Of a stretch of 10,271 bases of DNA, positions 1-6,784 are shown one piece after another; position 1 is the stretch's first letter, and each line of letters starts with the position of its first letter. This stretch comes from JANPII01 sp031424915. Its GTDB lineage: Bacteria > Pseudomonadota > Alphaproteobacteria > Rickettsiales > Midichloriaceae. The DNA lies in assembly GCA_031424915.1 (NCBI GenBank), contig JANPII010000100.1, positions 1 through 10,271 of the forward strand, written 5' to 3'. A program made the translations under genes and the position numbers. The notes under the pieces were generated by a model, which had not been told where the DNA came from, did not search any database, and saw only the letters and a list, made by a program, of their open reading frames with translations.

Positions 1-23
1 TTGACTCAAATGCAATTAGAGAA

Positions 24-121
24 CCAACTCTCAGCTAAAACAGTACAAGGAGCGATGTGTAGTAAAATCTACATGAGCGAGGAGCGATGCTGTAATCTTT
101 TAGCTGGGAGTTGGGAGTTGG
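24..121. repeat. Palindromic repeat element downstream of mrdA
   Basis: Bases 24-40 and 98-114 form a 17-bp inverted repeat with one mismatch (CCAACTCTCAGCTAAAA against its complement). The right arm is followed by a tandem copy of GAGTTGG (108-114 and 115-121). Inside, AGGAGCGATG occurs twice in direct orientation (48-57 and 80-89), and TGTAG/CTACA (58-62 and 69-73) can form a small hairpin. It lies in the roughly 160 bp after the mrdA stop. A dispersed intergenic repeat is the likeliest reading. It does not look like an intrinsic terminator because there is no T-run after the stem. Whether other copies exist cannot be seen from this window. Confidence 0.5.
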
Positions 122-164
122 TATAAGCGCTGCTTCCACTGCATGTGCGAGAGATCCTGGAGCT

Positions 165-1928
165 CTAAAGCCGTTGATGCAAATACTGCATAATGGAACG
201 TACCACAGGCATAGCACTAGCTGAGCCCCAACCACCATGCTCTATTATACTAGCAACTATATAACGTGGCTGATTATAAGGTGCAAAGCCAACAAAAAGC
301 CCATGATCTATTAGCCCACGTTTTTTAGAATTGGCTAAGGAAGCTATTTGTGCTGTACCAGATTTGCCACACATTTCAAAGCCTGGAAGGTGAAGACGGC
401 TACCATAATTCTTGCCATAAGGCTCATTGAAAGCAGCATATATACCATGCCGCACTACTTCCAAGGACTCAGGACGTATTGCTATTTTCCTTATGTTTCG
501 CTCCAACAAGGCGTTTGATTGTAGTGCTGGAGTTAACGCCTGGCCTGAGGCGATGCGTGCTAACATTACAGCAAGCTGTAGTATCGTCACGAGTACATAA
601 CCTTGGCCTATAGCAGTATTTGTTGTATCTCCACGCATCCATTCTTGACGATAACGCATCTCTTTCCATGGCCGGTCTGGTATTAAGCCGCTACTTTCAA
701 ATGGTAGCTCAATTCCTGTTGGAGAGCCTAGACCCAAAATATTCGCCATCTTGGCAATATGCCTAATACCTATACGTTCCGCGATGCGATAAAAATATGG
801 GTTGCAAGACTGTGCTAAGGCTTCATCCATATTCATAGTGCCATGGCCTGTACGTTTCCAGCAGTGAAATACATGTTGCCCTACGTTATATTCCCCAGTG
901 CACTTCACACTAAAATCTGGCGGTACACCATTTTCCAGGGCTGCTAATGCTGTGACCATCTTAAAAGTAGAGCCTGGAGGATAAACAGCTGAGATACATT
1001 TGTTGATTAGGGGTTTATGAGGATTGGTGCTGAGTTGATTCCAATCATGCTGACTTATTCCCCCAATAAATAAGTTAGCGTCATACGATGGAGCAGAGTA
1101 AAGAGCTAGAACAGCCCCACTGTCAGCATCCAGCACTACGATGGCGCCATCCTGGCCGACTAGCAAATGGTGTATATACTCCTGCAGTTCCAAATCTATA
1201 GTTAGTGTAGTAGCAGCACCATTTATACCGCGCTCGTAGGTCAATTCTCGAATAACACGACCCTTTACATCCACCTCTGTTTTACGTACTCCAGGCTGTC
1301 CTCGTAAATTATGATCTAGGGCGCGCTCAATACCATTTTTACCAATGACAAAATCCTGATAATTAGAAATGCCCAATTGCTTTAGCTCAGCCTCAGTAGG
1401 TGGTGCTACGTAACCAGTAATCACAGATGTTGCAGATCCAGCTGGGTAATGGCGCTTACTGCCTTGCTCTATCATAACTTTAGGAAATTTATAACTATAG
1501 CTTTCAATCACCGCAATATCTTCCCATCCCACATTATCACTAAGGACAAGAGGGGAGTAACGGCTAGATTGGTATAATAAACTTGCTAACTCAGTATCAG
1601 TAAGATGGATAGGTTGCTGCAGGTAAGGGTTTATCGCATCGATAGAAGCCCGGACTTCAACTGCTTTGTGACTATCTATAACAATACGATAAAACAGTTT
1701 GTTGCCAATCAATAAACGCCCCTTTTGATCATAAACCTCACCCCGGATGGGAGGCACAATGCTAAGACGGATGCGATTGCTATCTGATAGGGTTTGGTAT
1801 CTTTGTCTATCCCAGACTTGTAGATAATAAAAGCGTGAGCTCAATATGGTAAAAAATAAAGCTTGTAAGCCAAAAGCAAAGAAACTACGGCGCGTGAAAA
1901 TCCGGAATTTCTTAGTATCATCACGCAT
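165..1928 (-). CDS. mrdA: Penicillin-binding protein 2 (elongation transpeptidase)
   Basis: This is a class B penicillin-binding protein that cross-links peptidoglycan during lateral wall growth, working with RodA and the MreBCD elongasome. The 587 residues show a short cytoplasmic N-terminus, one membrane anchor (about residues 15-37), a dimerisation domain beginning near IRGEVYDQKG (61-70), and a transpeptidase domain from about 240 on. The catalytic motifs are all present: S320-TFK323 (nucleophile and lysine), S374-C-N376, and K522-SG524. The KSGTAQ form, in place of KTG, is the form found in E. coli PBP2 and separates it from FtsI. The length is usual for the family. The start ATG overlaps the mreD stop by 8 bp, so the two are probably translated together; the Shine-Dalgarno (GAAGAA) is weak. 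rodA, a common downstream neighbour, is not visible; a palindromic repeat follows instead. Confidence 0.95.
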   Translation of the reverse strand: MRDDTKKFRIFTRRSFFAFGLQALFFTILSSRFYYLQVWDRQRYQTLSDSNRIRLSIVPPIRGEVYDQKGRLLIGNKLFYRIVIDSHKAVEVRASIDAINPYLQQPIHLTDTELASLLYQSSRYSPLVLSDNVGWEDIAVIESYSYKFPKVMIEQGSKRHYPAGSATSVITGYVAPPTEAELKQLGISNYQDFVIGKNGIERALDHNLRGQPGVRKTEVDVKGRVIRELTYERGINGAATTLTIDLELQEYIHHLLVGQDGAIVVLDADSGAVLALYSAPSYDANLFIGGISQHDWNQLSTNPHKPLINKCISAVYPPGSTFKMVTALAALENGVPPDFSVKCTGEYNVGQHVFHCWKRTGHGTMNMDEALAQSCNPYFYRIAERIGIRHIAKMANILGLGSPTGIELPFESSGLIPDRPWKEMRYRQEWMRGDTTNTAIGQGYVLVTILQLAVMLARIASGQALTPALQSNALLERNIRKIAIRPESLEVVRHGIYAAFNEPYGKNYGSRLHLPGFEMCGKSGTAQIASLANSKKRGLIDHGLFVGFAPYNQPRYIVASIIEHGGWGSASAMPVVRSIMQYLHQRL

Positions 1929-2385
1929 ATTTCTTCACATTATAACGCAAAAAATTATAGCATATAGGAAAAAAAGCTATGGTAAGCAATGTTGCATAAG
2001 TCACCGAAAGATTTAGATTTCCCATATGGCCAGTAGATTGAGTAAGCAGCCATACTGTAATGAGGTTGACAGCGCAATATGAGAATGCAAACCATAGGAA
2101 TATTGGTATGATGCTGGCCTTTGCTAGTATATTCTGAAAGCATGATACTAGCCCTAACATTCCTATGTACTGTACTGAGGTAAAGCCATAAGGCGTGCCA
2201 CCCATTATATCCATTCCCAAACCCGCAACTATAGCTAAGAGCCAAAATCCAGCTTTAGGGTTTTGTAATTTCGCGGTAATCAGTATAAGTACAACCAAAT
2301 CAGGCACAATAAGGCGGGGTGCTGCTAACCAAGGTAGGTGCAACACTATGATTGCGATCATTAGATGTGTCATTAACTTAAGCAT
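1921..2385 (-). CDS. mreD: Rod shape-determining protein MreD
   Basis: MreD is a small integral membrane component of the elongasome, linking MreB/MreC to PBP2 and RodA. The protein is almost wholly hydrophobic with about five membrane segments. It has the family-like N-terminus MLKLMTHLMIAIIVLHLPW, then a PDLVVLILI segment and GLGMDIMGGTPYGFTSVQYI, which resembles the conserved G-x-x-x-D-x-x-x-G-x-P-x-G core of MreD. I chose the ATG at 2383-2385 (154 residues). An in-frame ATG at 2443-2445 would add 20 residues, but these are polar, come before the first membrane helix, and overlap the end of another open frame that stops at 2393-2395. GAGAG lies about 11 bases upstream of the chosen ATG. 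Its stop overlaps the mrdA start (ATGCGTGA). Identification rests on topology, the short motif and the mrdA neighbour. Confidence 0.85.
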   Translation of the reverse strand: MLKLMTHLMIAIIVLHLPWLAAPRLIVPDLVVLILITAKLQNPKAGFWLLAIVAGLGMDIMGGTPYGFTSVQYIGMLGLVSCFQNILAKASIIPIFLWFAFSYCAVNLITVWLLTQSTGHMGNLNLSVTYATLLTIAFFPICYNFLRYNVKKYA

Positions 2386-2392
2386 GGCTGCG

Positions 2393-2572
2393 TTATCTCT
2401 CACTAGGCATAAATGACATAAATTCGATACGATGTACCATTCCATCTGCTGTGGCGGTCTTTAGTCTATCATTATTTCTTAGAATTGATATGAGATATTT
2501 TTGCCAATGACCGGTATGTGGTTCTAGGGAATTGACTATAGATATTGAAGTATAGTAAAGTGGATATACTGT
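2393..2572 (-). pseudogene. 3' gene fragment upstream of mreD (possible mreC remnant)
   Basis: Read on the minus strand, a frame open for about 59 codons ends at TAA (2393-2395), just 7 bp before the preferred mreD ATG. Its translation includes NNDRLKTATADGMVHRIEF and ends MSFMPSER. There is no ATG, GTG or TTG in frame until near the C-terminus. Upstream (above about 2572) all three minus-strand frames are broken by stops as far as the start of the divergent acetyltransferase gene. The tight spacing to mreD is what is expected of a preceding operon gene, which in most bacteria is mreC. I cannot recognise MreC motifs in so short a tail, so the identity is inferred from position only; a chance open frame is possible. 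Confidence 0.35.
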
Positions 2573-2731
2573 AATTTAAATACCATAGAGACAAAAATAT
2601 CTTAATATTTTAAGAAAAAGTTATGTCTATTTTATTTCCTCGCATCATTGAGGAAAGCTTAACTTTGAGGGTAATTTTATTATGGATAAAGGCACACTCT
2701 AGAATCAAAAAACATATTTAATGGTAAGAAA
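2573..2731. other. AT-rich intergenic region between mreD side and GNAT gene
   Basis: No coding potential is seen on either strand. The stretch holds a perfect 7-bp stem (TTTCCTC at 2635-2641 with GAGGAAA at 2650-2656, loop of 8) and a purely AT-type 6-bp stem (2600-2605 with 2610-2615, apart from one C and one G). TTGAGG (2648-2653) and TAATTT (2672-2677), 18 bp apart, are a weak promoter candidate for the plus-strand acetyltransferase. The region looks like the scar between the truncated mreC-like frame and the accessory segment. Confidence 0.3.
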
Positions 2732-3253
2732 ATGCAACTAAAGCCGGAGATTCATTTTGTTAATCTTGATAATATGACAAGTAGTCAAATCACAGAGCTG
2801 ATGCAGATGGTCAACGAAGTATACGCACAAGGAGAGGAAGGTCTGTTACAGAAGTGGGTGCAACGTATAACAGAGCCGGAGCTAATTGAAATGATCAAGA
2901 ATGAAGAGGTAGCCGTATTATTTCTGAGTCAGAGGATGATCGGCTGTGTTCATCTAACCGAGCATGATGAGGAATCTTTTAAATTTGGGATGCTCGCAGT
3001 TCATGGAGATTTCAGAGGACGAGGGTACGGCAAGCTATTAATTCACTTTGCAGAGAAAGTTGCCAGAGAGCGGCGATATAAGAAGATGGCCTTGAAGGTA
3101 TTAACGCCAAAAAATTGGATTCAAGAGCATAAAAAGTTTTTACAGTACTTTTATACTAGCCTAGGCTATGAACCTGCATATCCAGAAGTGATAGATTTTG
3201 AGGATGAGCTTATCACAGAATGCAACTTGACTGTATATAAGAAAGATCTGTGA
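2732..3253 (+). CDS. GNAT-family N-acetyltransferase
   Basis: This is a GCN5-related acyltransferase that would move an acyl group from acyl-CoA to an amine; the substrate is not evident. The 173 residues cover a full single GNAT fold. A beta strand FKFGMLAVHGDFRGRG (83-98) leads into the pyrophosphate-binding loop R95-G-R-G-Y-G100 and the helix KLLIHFAEKVARE (101-113). Motif B follows at FLQYFYTSLGYEPAYPEV (136-153). The N-terminal half has the pattern Y-A-x-G-E-E-G-L...Q-R-I-T...E, typical of a GNAT subgroup in which an E-G-L-W/L and R-T/I-T pattern precedes the core. The start has only a weak Shine-Dalgarno (TAAG, 5 bases upstream). It faces away from mreD and converges with the ATPase gene across a MITE. 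It may be a horizontally acquired accessory gene, judged from its position only. Confidence 0.85.
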   Translation: MQLKPEIHFVNLDNMTSSQITELMQMVNEVYAQGEEGLLQKWVQRITEPELIEMIKNEEVAVLFLSQRMIGCVHLTEHDEESFKFGMLAVHGDFRGRGYGKLLIHFAEKVARERRYKKMALKVLTPKNWIQEHKKFLQYFYTSLGYEPAYPEVIDFEDELITECNLTVYKKDL

Positions 3254-3270
3254 CGCTGTGAGTTGGTATA

Positions 3271-3429
3271 ATACCAAGTCTAGGAAATAACTATACACTT
3301 GAAGCGGCGCCTTTTTGGTAATTTTACCATAGCATTTTCGCGCCAGTATGTTGAATACAGGCGTCTCAAATGATAAGCCAAAATTCCTCAAAAATTTTCA
3401 AGTATGCACTTATTTCCTAAACTTGGTAT
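3271..3429. mobile_element. MITE-like element with 33-bp terminal inverted repeats
   Basis: The left end (3271-3303, starting ATACCAAGTCTAGGAAATAA) and the right end (3397-3429, ending TTATTTCCTAAACTTGGTAT) are inverted repeats matching at 28 of 33 positions. The whole unit is about 159 bp, too short for a transposase, and fills the gap between two convergent genes. The core contains a small hairpin (TGGTA/TACCA, 3316-3329). Both ends sit in TA-rich sequence: TA lies next to CCAAG at the left and next to CTTGG at the right. This would suit a TA-targeting transposase of the IS630/Tc1-mariner type, but because the termini are palindromic the duplication cannot be told from the repeat itself. 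Open frames running through it are short and look fortuitous. As a long hairpin it could also end transcription from both sides. Confidence 0.7.
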
Positions 3430-3432
3430 AAA

Positions 3433-4656
3433 TCACAAATACCCCACGGGAATAGCATCCACCTCTGGTGATAAAGGCACGTCAGTTTCGCGCAAGCAGA
3501 TGACCGCACCATGGCCCACTTTCTTACCCAATTTCTTGAGAACTGCAAAATTCTTAGCGGCATTCTGGCTAGGCGTTGCAGTCTTTTTGAATTCAATGGG
3601 ATAAAGCGTGTCCCCTTCTTCTATAAGGAGGTCTACTTCCTTCTGATCTAAATCTCGGTAATAGTAGAAATATGCACTTTTACCATTATGCAAATAGCTT
3701 TTCAATATTTCAGTAAATATATAGGTTTCCAGAATTGCCCCTGACATTGCACCCGCTTCCAAAGATTCCGCAGATGGCCATCTCGTAAGAAAAGTGCAGA
3801 GCCCAGTATCAAGGAAATAAAGCTTGGGTGTTTTGACTAAGCGCTTGGTGGTATTCCTATAATAAGGCGGTAGCAAGTATACCAGCCCCGATGCTTCAAG
3901 GATAGCAAGCCAAGCTTTTACCGTTTTATGATCAATGTCAACATCTCGTGCCACACTAGAATAATTCAGCGATTGACCGGTTCTAGCGGCTAGCACACTC
4001 AAAAATCTCTTAAAGGTGGTCGCATCATTAATTTGGGCAAACTCACGAACATCACGTTGGATATAGGTTTGCACATAAGAGTTATAAAACATATCTCGCG
4101 ACATGTTAGGATCCATTCGTAGCTGGGGATATGAGCCAAGCCAAATATCCTGATAGACATCCATAAGTTGTTTAGGCCTGGCGTTTTTGCGGGCGTTATC
4201 CAACCATTCCGTGGTAGGTAAAAAGGGTTGCACCGAATCAGCATGATCTGTTAGCTCTGCTTGTGAAAAGCCTAGCATATCAATAATAGCTACACGGCCA
4301 GCCAAGCTCTCAGTAATACCCTGCATAAGGTTAAACTTTTGGGAACCTGTAAGCCAAAAAATGCCCGGCTCCTTGGTGTGATCTACGGCTATTTTAATAT
4401 AACTAAAGAGTTGGGGAGCATACTGTATCTCATCAATAATTACAGAGGGTTTATATGTTTGCAGAAACAGAGCTGGATCATTTTGTGCTAGAGTTCTTGA
4501 ATCTAGGTCGTCTAGGGTTACATAACGTATGCCTTTGCCAGCACAGCTTTGCAACACCGTAGTTTTGCCTACTTGACGGGGGCCGGTTATAAGCAATACA
4601 GGAAAAGAACGTGAAGCTTGCTGAATAACCTTTGCTAATGTACGCTGTTTAATCAT
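3433..4656 (-). CDS. AAA ATPase with DUF4143 C-terminal domain
   Basis: The 407-residue protein belongs to the common bacterial and archaeal AAA-type (AAA_14) plus DUF4143 group, whose function is not established. Residues 20-33 hold the Walker A loop (GPRQVGKTT, K31), 71-81 hold Walker B (SVIIDEIQYAP, D75/E76), and LTGSQ (102-106) is the sensor-1 region. A winged-helix-like segment (about 228-265, NYSSVARDVDIDHKTVKAWL onward) is followed by the DUF4143 signature PKLYFLDTGL (277-286). The C-terminus has a PD-(D/E)xK-like arrangement: E310 in GAILE, D342 in EVDLL, and E355-x-K357 in IEFKK. This suggests a nuclease-like fold, but activity is not shown. The length is usual and the frame intact. 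The start has a clear Shine-Dalgarno (GGAGAGG, 4661-4667). It lies 96 bp after ftsI on the same strand, and has its own promoter candidate and leader hairpin. Confidence 0.9.
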   Translation of the reverse strand: MIKQRTLAKVIQQASRSFPVLLITGPRQVGKTTVLQSCAGKGIRYVTLDDLDSRTLAQNDPALFLQTYKPSVIIDEIQYAPQLFSYIKIAVDHTKEPGIFWLTGSQKFNLMQGITESLAGRVAIIDMLGFSQAELTDHADSVQPFLPTTEWLDNARKNARPKQLMDVYQDIWLGSYPQLRMDPNMSRDMFYNSYVQTYIQRDVREFAQINDATTFKRFLSVLAARTGQSLNYSSVARDVDIDHKTVKAWLAILEASGLVYLLPPYYRNTTKRLVKTPKLYFLDTGLCTFLTRWPSAESLEAGAMSGAILETYIFTEILKSYLHNGKSAYFYYYRDLDQKEVDLLIEEGDTLYPIEFKKTATPSQNAAKNFAVLKKLGKKVGHGAVICLRETDVPLSPEVDAIPVGYL

Positions 4657-4667
4657 AACGCCTCTCC

Positions 4668-4698
4668 GTTTAATTGGGAATACACTCCCAGATTAAAC
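4668..4698 (-). promoter_or_regulatory. Leader hairpin/operator adjacent to the ATPase RBS
   Basis: GTTTAAT (4668-4674) pairs with ATTAAAC (4692-4698), and TGGGA (4675-4679) with TCCCA (4686-4690). Together this is a 12-bp stem with one bulged base (4691) and a 6-base loop. The stem ends exactly where the GGAGAGG Shine-Dalgarno begins. No T-run follows in either direction, so a simple intrinsic terminator is unlikely. It could be a palindromic operator or an mRNA structure that controls ribosome access. Confidence 0.4.
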
Positions 4699-4717
4699 GA
4701 TAATCTTCTAAAAGGCA

Positions 4718-4745
4718 AGTATATAGCGTAAGATGAGAAGCGTAA
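4718..4745 (-). promoter_or_regulatory. Candidate promoter for the ATPase gene
   Basis: On the minus strand TTACGC (4740-4745) and TATACT (4718-4723) are 16 bp apart, a moderate sigma-70 type match. Transcription would begin near 4711 and give a leader that contains the hairpin at 4668-4698. A direct repeat AGCGTAA occurs on the plus strand at 4725-4731 and 4739-4745, overlapping the -35 region. Confidence 0.3.
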
Positions 4746-4752
4746 CTTATGC

Positions 4753-6501
4753 TTACTGAGCATTTTTTCTAGGGAATTGGCGATACCGAGGTTCAAAATT
4801 GATGTTAAGTAGCTTGTTGATCTCACCTATCTCCTCTTCCTCATGATATGGCATAACATTGAGAATTGGAGCAATGCGTTTGATTATCTCACCAGCTACT
4901 GGAGCTGCGATCATACCACCTGTAGTAAAGCCAAAATTAAGCTTATTTGCTTTAGCCTCATCCACCATTATCAGCACTACATAACGAGGATTGTGTACTG
5001 GAAAAGTACCAATAAACGAAGCAAGGTTTGCATGTTTATTATAGCGACCATGCGATACCTTCTCACTAGTACCAGTTTTTCCACCTACATAATAACCAGG
5101 CACCTGAGCTTTTTTGCCACTGCCATACTGTACTACCAGATACATTAGCTTGCGCATCATGTCGGAGGTAGAGGGTTTGATTACCTGTTTCCCTTCAGGC
5201 CGCCCCCCCACCTGCTTTACCAGTGTTGGACGATATAATACTCCGCCATTTACCATAGCTGCTACTGCGGGTGCAACATGAAGTGGAGTCATGGCAATAC
5301 CATGTCCATAGCTTATTGTAATCATATTGATATCACGCCAGGCTTTATCTCCAGGATGCAACGGAGTGGCTACTTCAGGCAGTTCGAAATCTATCTTAGA
5401 CAGCATACCGAAATTACGTAGATAATCTTTTTGATGTTGGCAACCGAATTTTCCCACAATTTGTGCCGTACCAAGATTAGAAGAATAAATTAGGATTTCC
5501 GGCACTGATAAAGAGCCGCCCTTGCCTCTATAATCATGGACAGTGAAACGTGCTAACTTTAAGGGTTGTGATACATCAAAGGCATCGTTAATATTAACCT
5601 TCCCGGTATCTAATCCAACTGCTACTGTCATAAGCTTCATCATAGAGCCCATTTCATATACACCTAGGGTGTTTTGATTAAAACGTTGGCGGTCCACCGC
5701 TGCTTCTATATGATGTGGATCGAAGTCTGGCAAGCTAACCATAGCCAACATCTCGCCCGTCTGTGCGTCCATTACTAAGCCCGACCCTCCCAAAGCATTA
5801 TGAGTCTGAATTGCATTACCCAATTCCTCATGCAAGATACTTTGGACACGTAGATCTATAGATAGTTCAAGATCTTGCCCAGGATGCCCGCCACGAGTTA
5901 GCCTTTCATGGAAATAACGCTCCACGCCTGCTAGTCCGTTGCCATCGATGTCTACAAAACCTAGTATATGTGCTAATAGCTTATTTTGGGGATAAATTCT
6001 TCTTTCATCCGCTGCAAAATATAATCCAGGCAAACCTAAGTTGTGGATGACTTGTTGTTCATGAGGAGTGAGGTGACGTTTGAGCCATACAAACTGCTTT
6101 TCTGCGTTTAGCTTACCTAATAGCTCATCATATTCCCAATCTTGGTTGATACGTGAGAGCTTAGTAGCGCTTGCAGCGGGATCAATGACTTCTGTGGGAT
6201 TTGCAAATAGCGAAGCAGTAGATAAATTGGTGGCTAGTAGGTTGCCATTGCGATCCAAAATATTGACGCGCCTGACGCCAAAATCATCCATAGTACGAGA
6301 TTTTGTAGCTATTTTGATGTCTTCTTTGGTCATGAAGTTGAGTTCTAGGATACGCCCAATCAGTGTAGCAAATGCTAAGAATACTACGATGGTCACAACT
6401 TTTAAGCGTGCGCGAGACACTAATATAGCTTGAGCAGTATGGTCACTTCCCAATTCTTCTAGCGTTGTCAACTCATGATCAATACTAGGAGTTGGTGCCA
6501 T
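4753..6501 (-). CDS. ftsI: Septal peptidoglycan transpeptidase FtsI (PBP3)
   Basis: FtsI is the class B penicillin-binding protein that cross-links septal peptidoglycan in the divisome, with FtsW and the FtsQLB complex. The 582 residues have a cytoplasmic tail of about 32 residues, one membrane helix (about 33-54), a dimerisation domain with RRVNILDRNGNLLATN (77-92), and a transpeptidase domain from about 235. The active-site motifs are S286-MM-K289 in YEMGSMMKLMT, S340-S-N342, and K475-TG477 in GGKTGTSEK. The nucleophile tetrad is unusual: most FtsI proteins have STFK or similar, while here both middle residues are methionine; the catalytic serine and lysine are kept. A strong Shine-Dalgarno (GGAGGAG, 6505-6511) lies within the end of ftsL, and the gene overlaps ftsL by 17 bp. 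murE, which often follows, is absent. Confidence 0.95.
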   Translation of the reverse strand: MAPTPSIDHELTTLEELGSDHTAQAILVSRARLKVVTIVVFLAFATLIGRILELNFMTKEDIKIATKSRTMDDFGVRRVNILDRNGNLLATNLSTASLFANPTEVIDPAASATKLSRINQDWEYDELLGKLNAEKQFVWLKRHLTPHEQQVIHNLGLPGLYFAADERRIYPQNKLLAHILGFVDIDGNGLAGVERYFHERLTRGGHPGQDLELSIDLRVQSILHEELGNAIQTHNALGGSGLVMDAQTGEMLAMVSLPDFDPHHIEAAVDRQRFNQNTLGVYEMGSMMKLMTVAVGLDTGKVNINDAFDVSQPLKLARFTVHDYRGKGGSLSVPEILIYSSNLGTAQIVGKFGCQHQKDYLRNFGMLSKIDFELPEVATPLHPGDKAWRDINMITISYGHGIAMTPLHVAPAVAAMVNGGVLYRPTLVKQVGGRPEGKQVIKPSTSDMMRKLMYLVVQYGSGKKAQVPGYYVGGKTGTSEKVSHGRYNKHANLASFIGTFPVHNPRYVVLIMVDEAKANKLNFGFTTGGMIAAPVAGEIIKRIAPILNVMPYHEEEEIGEINKLLNINFEPRYRQFPRKNAQ

Positions 6502-6784
6502 TTGCTCCTCCCGGTTTATATTTTAGAATCTGCTGAGGCTGCGTCGGCTGTAGGACTAGATGTTTCGTTGCTAGTTTTTGTATTACTTGCGGTTGAGTTA
6601 GATATGCATATTCCGCCTTGAGGACATGTATATTTTCTTTTTCTGATATAATACCCCGATTAACCATATGCAGCTGCCGATTTAGTTCCTGCACTCGGTG
6701 TTTGACTGCAAACAAGCTGATTGTACTCAAAGCTAATGCCAGTATACCAAGCCATAATGCGGAGCGGAATAGATTATAAGTCAT
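6485..6784 (-). CDS. ftsL: Cell division protein FtsL
   Basis: FtsL is a small bitopic divisome protein that pairs with FtsB and FtsQ and helps activate FtsWI. The 99 residues show a short cytoplasmic start, one membrane helix (about 8-27, SALWLGILALALSTISLFAV), then a periplasmic stretch with heptad spacing (about 28-62, HRVQELNRQLHMVNRGIISE onward) suited to a coiled coil. LATKHLVLQPTQPQQI (71-86) resembles the A-x-x-x-L-x-M/L-x-x-P-x-P-x-Q motif common near the end of alphaproteobacterial FtsL proteins. Sequence conservation in this family is low, so the call relies on size, topology and place between rsmH and ftsI. The start overlaps the rsmH stop in ATGA, and GAGGAG (6788-6793) is a good Shine-Dalgarno. 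Confidence 0.85.
   Translation of the reverse strand: MTYNLFRSALWLGILALALSTISLFAVKHRVQELNRQLHMVNRGIISEKENIHVLKAEYAYLTQPQVIQKLATKHLVLQPTQPQQILKYKPGGANGTNS

Noticed and set aside
48..89. Repeated AGGAGCGATG as a CRISPR-like array
   Set aside because: There are only two short copies within a palindrome, with no regular spacers and no cas genes.
35..238. Minus-strand open frame of 67 codons overlapping the mrdA 3' end and the palindrome
   Set aside because: It overlaps mrdA in another frame and runs through the inverted repeat; no family features or ribosome site are seen.
2600..2615. Stem TCTTAA/TTAAGA as a terminator
   Set aside because: The stem is short and AT-rich, and no gene on either strand ends at a suitable distance before it.
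3161..3391. Minus-strand open frame of 76 codons spanning the MITE and the GNAT 3' end
   Set aside because: It is made of MITE sequence read by chance and antisense GNAT codons; no transposase motifs are present.
4675..4690. TGGGA/TCCCA pair as a further MraZ site
   Set aside because: A single inverted pair lacks the direct repeats with 5-base spacing; it is better explained as part of the leader hairpin.
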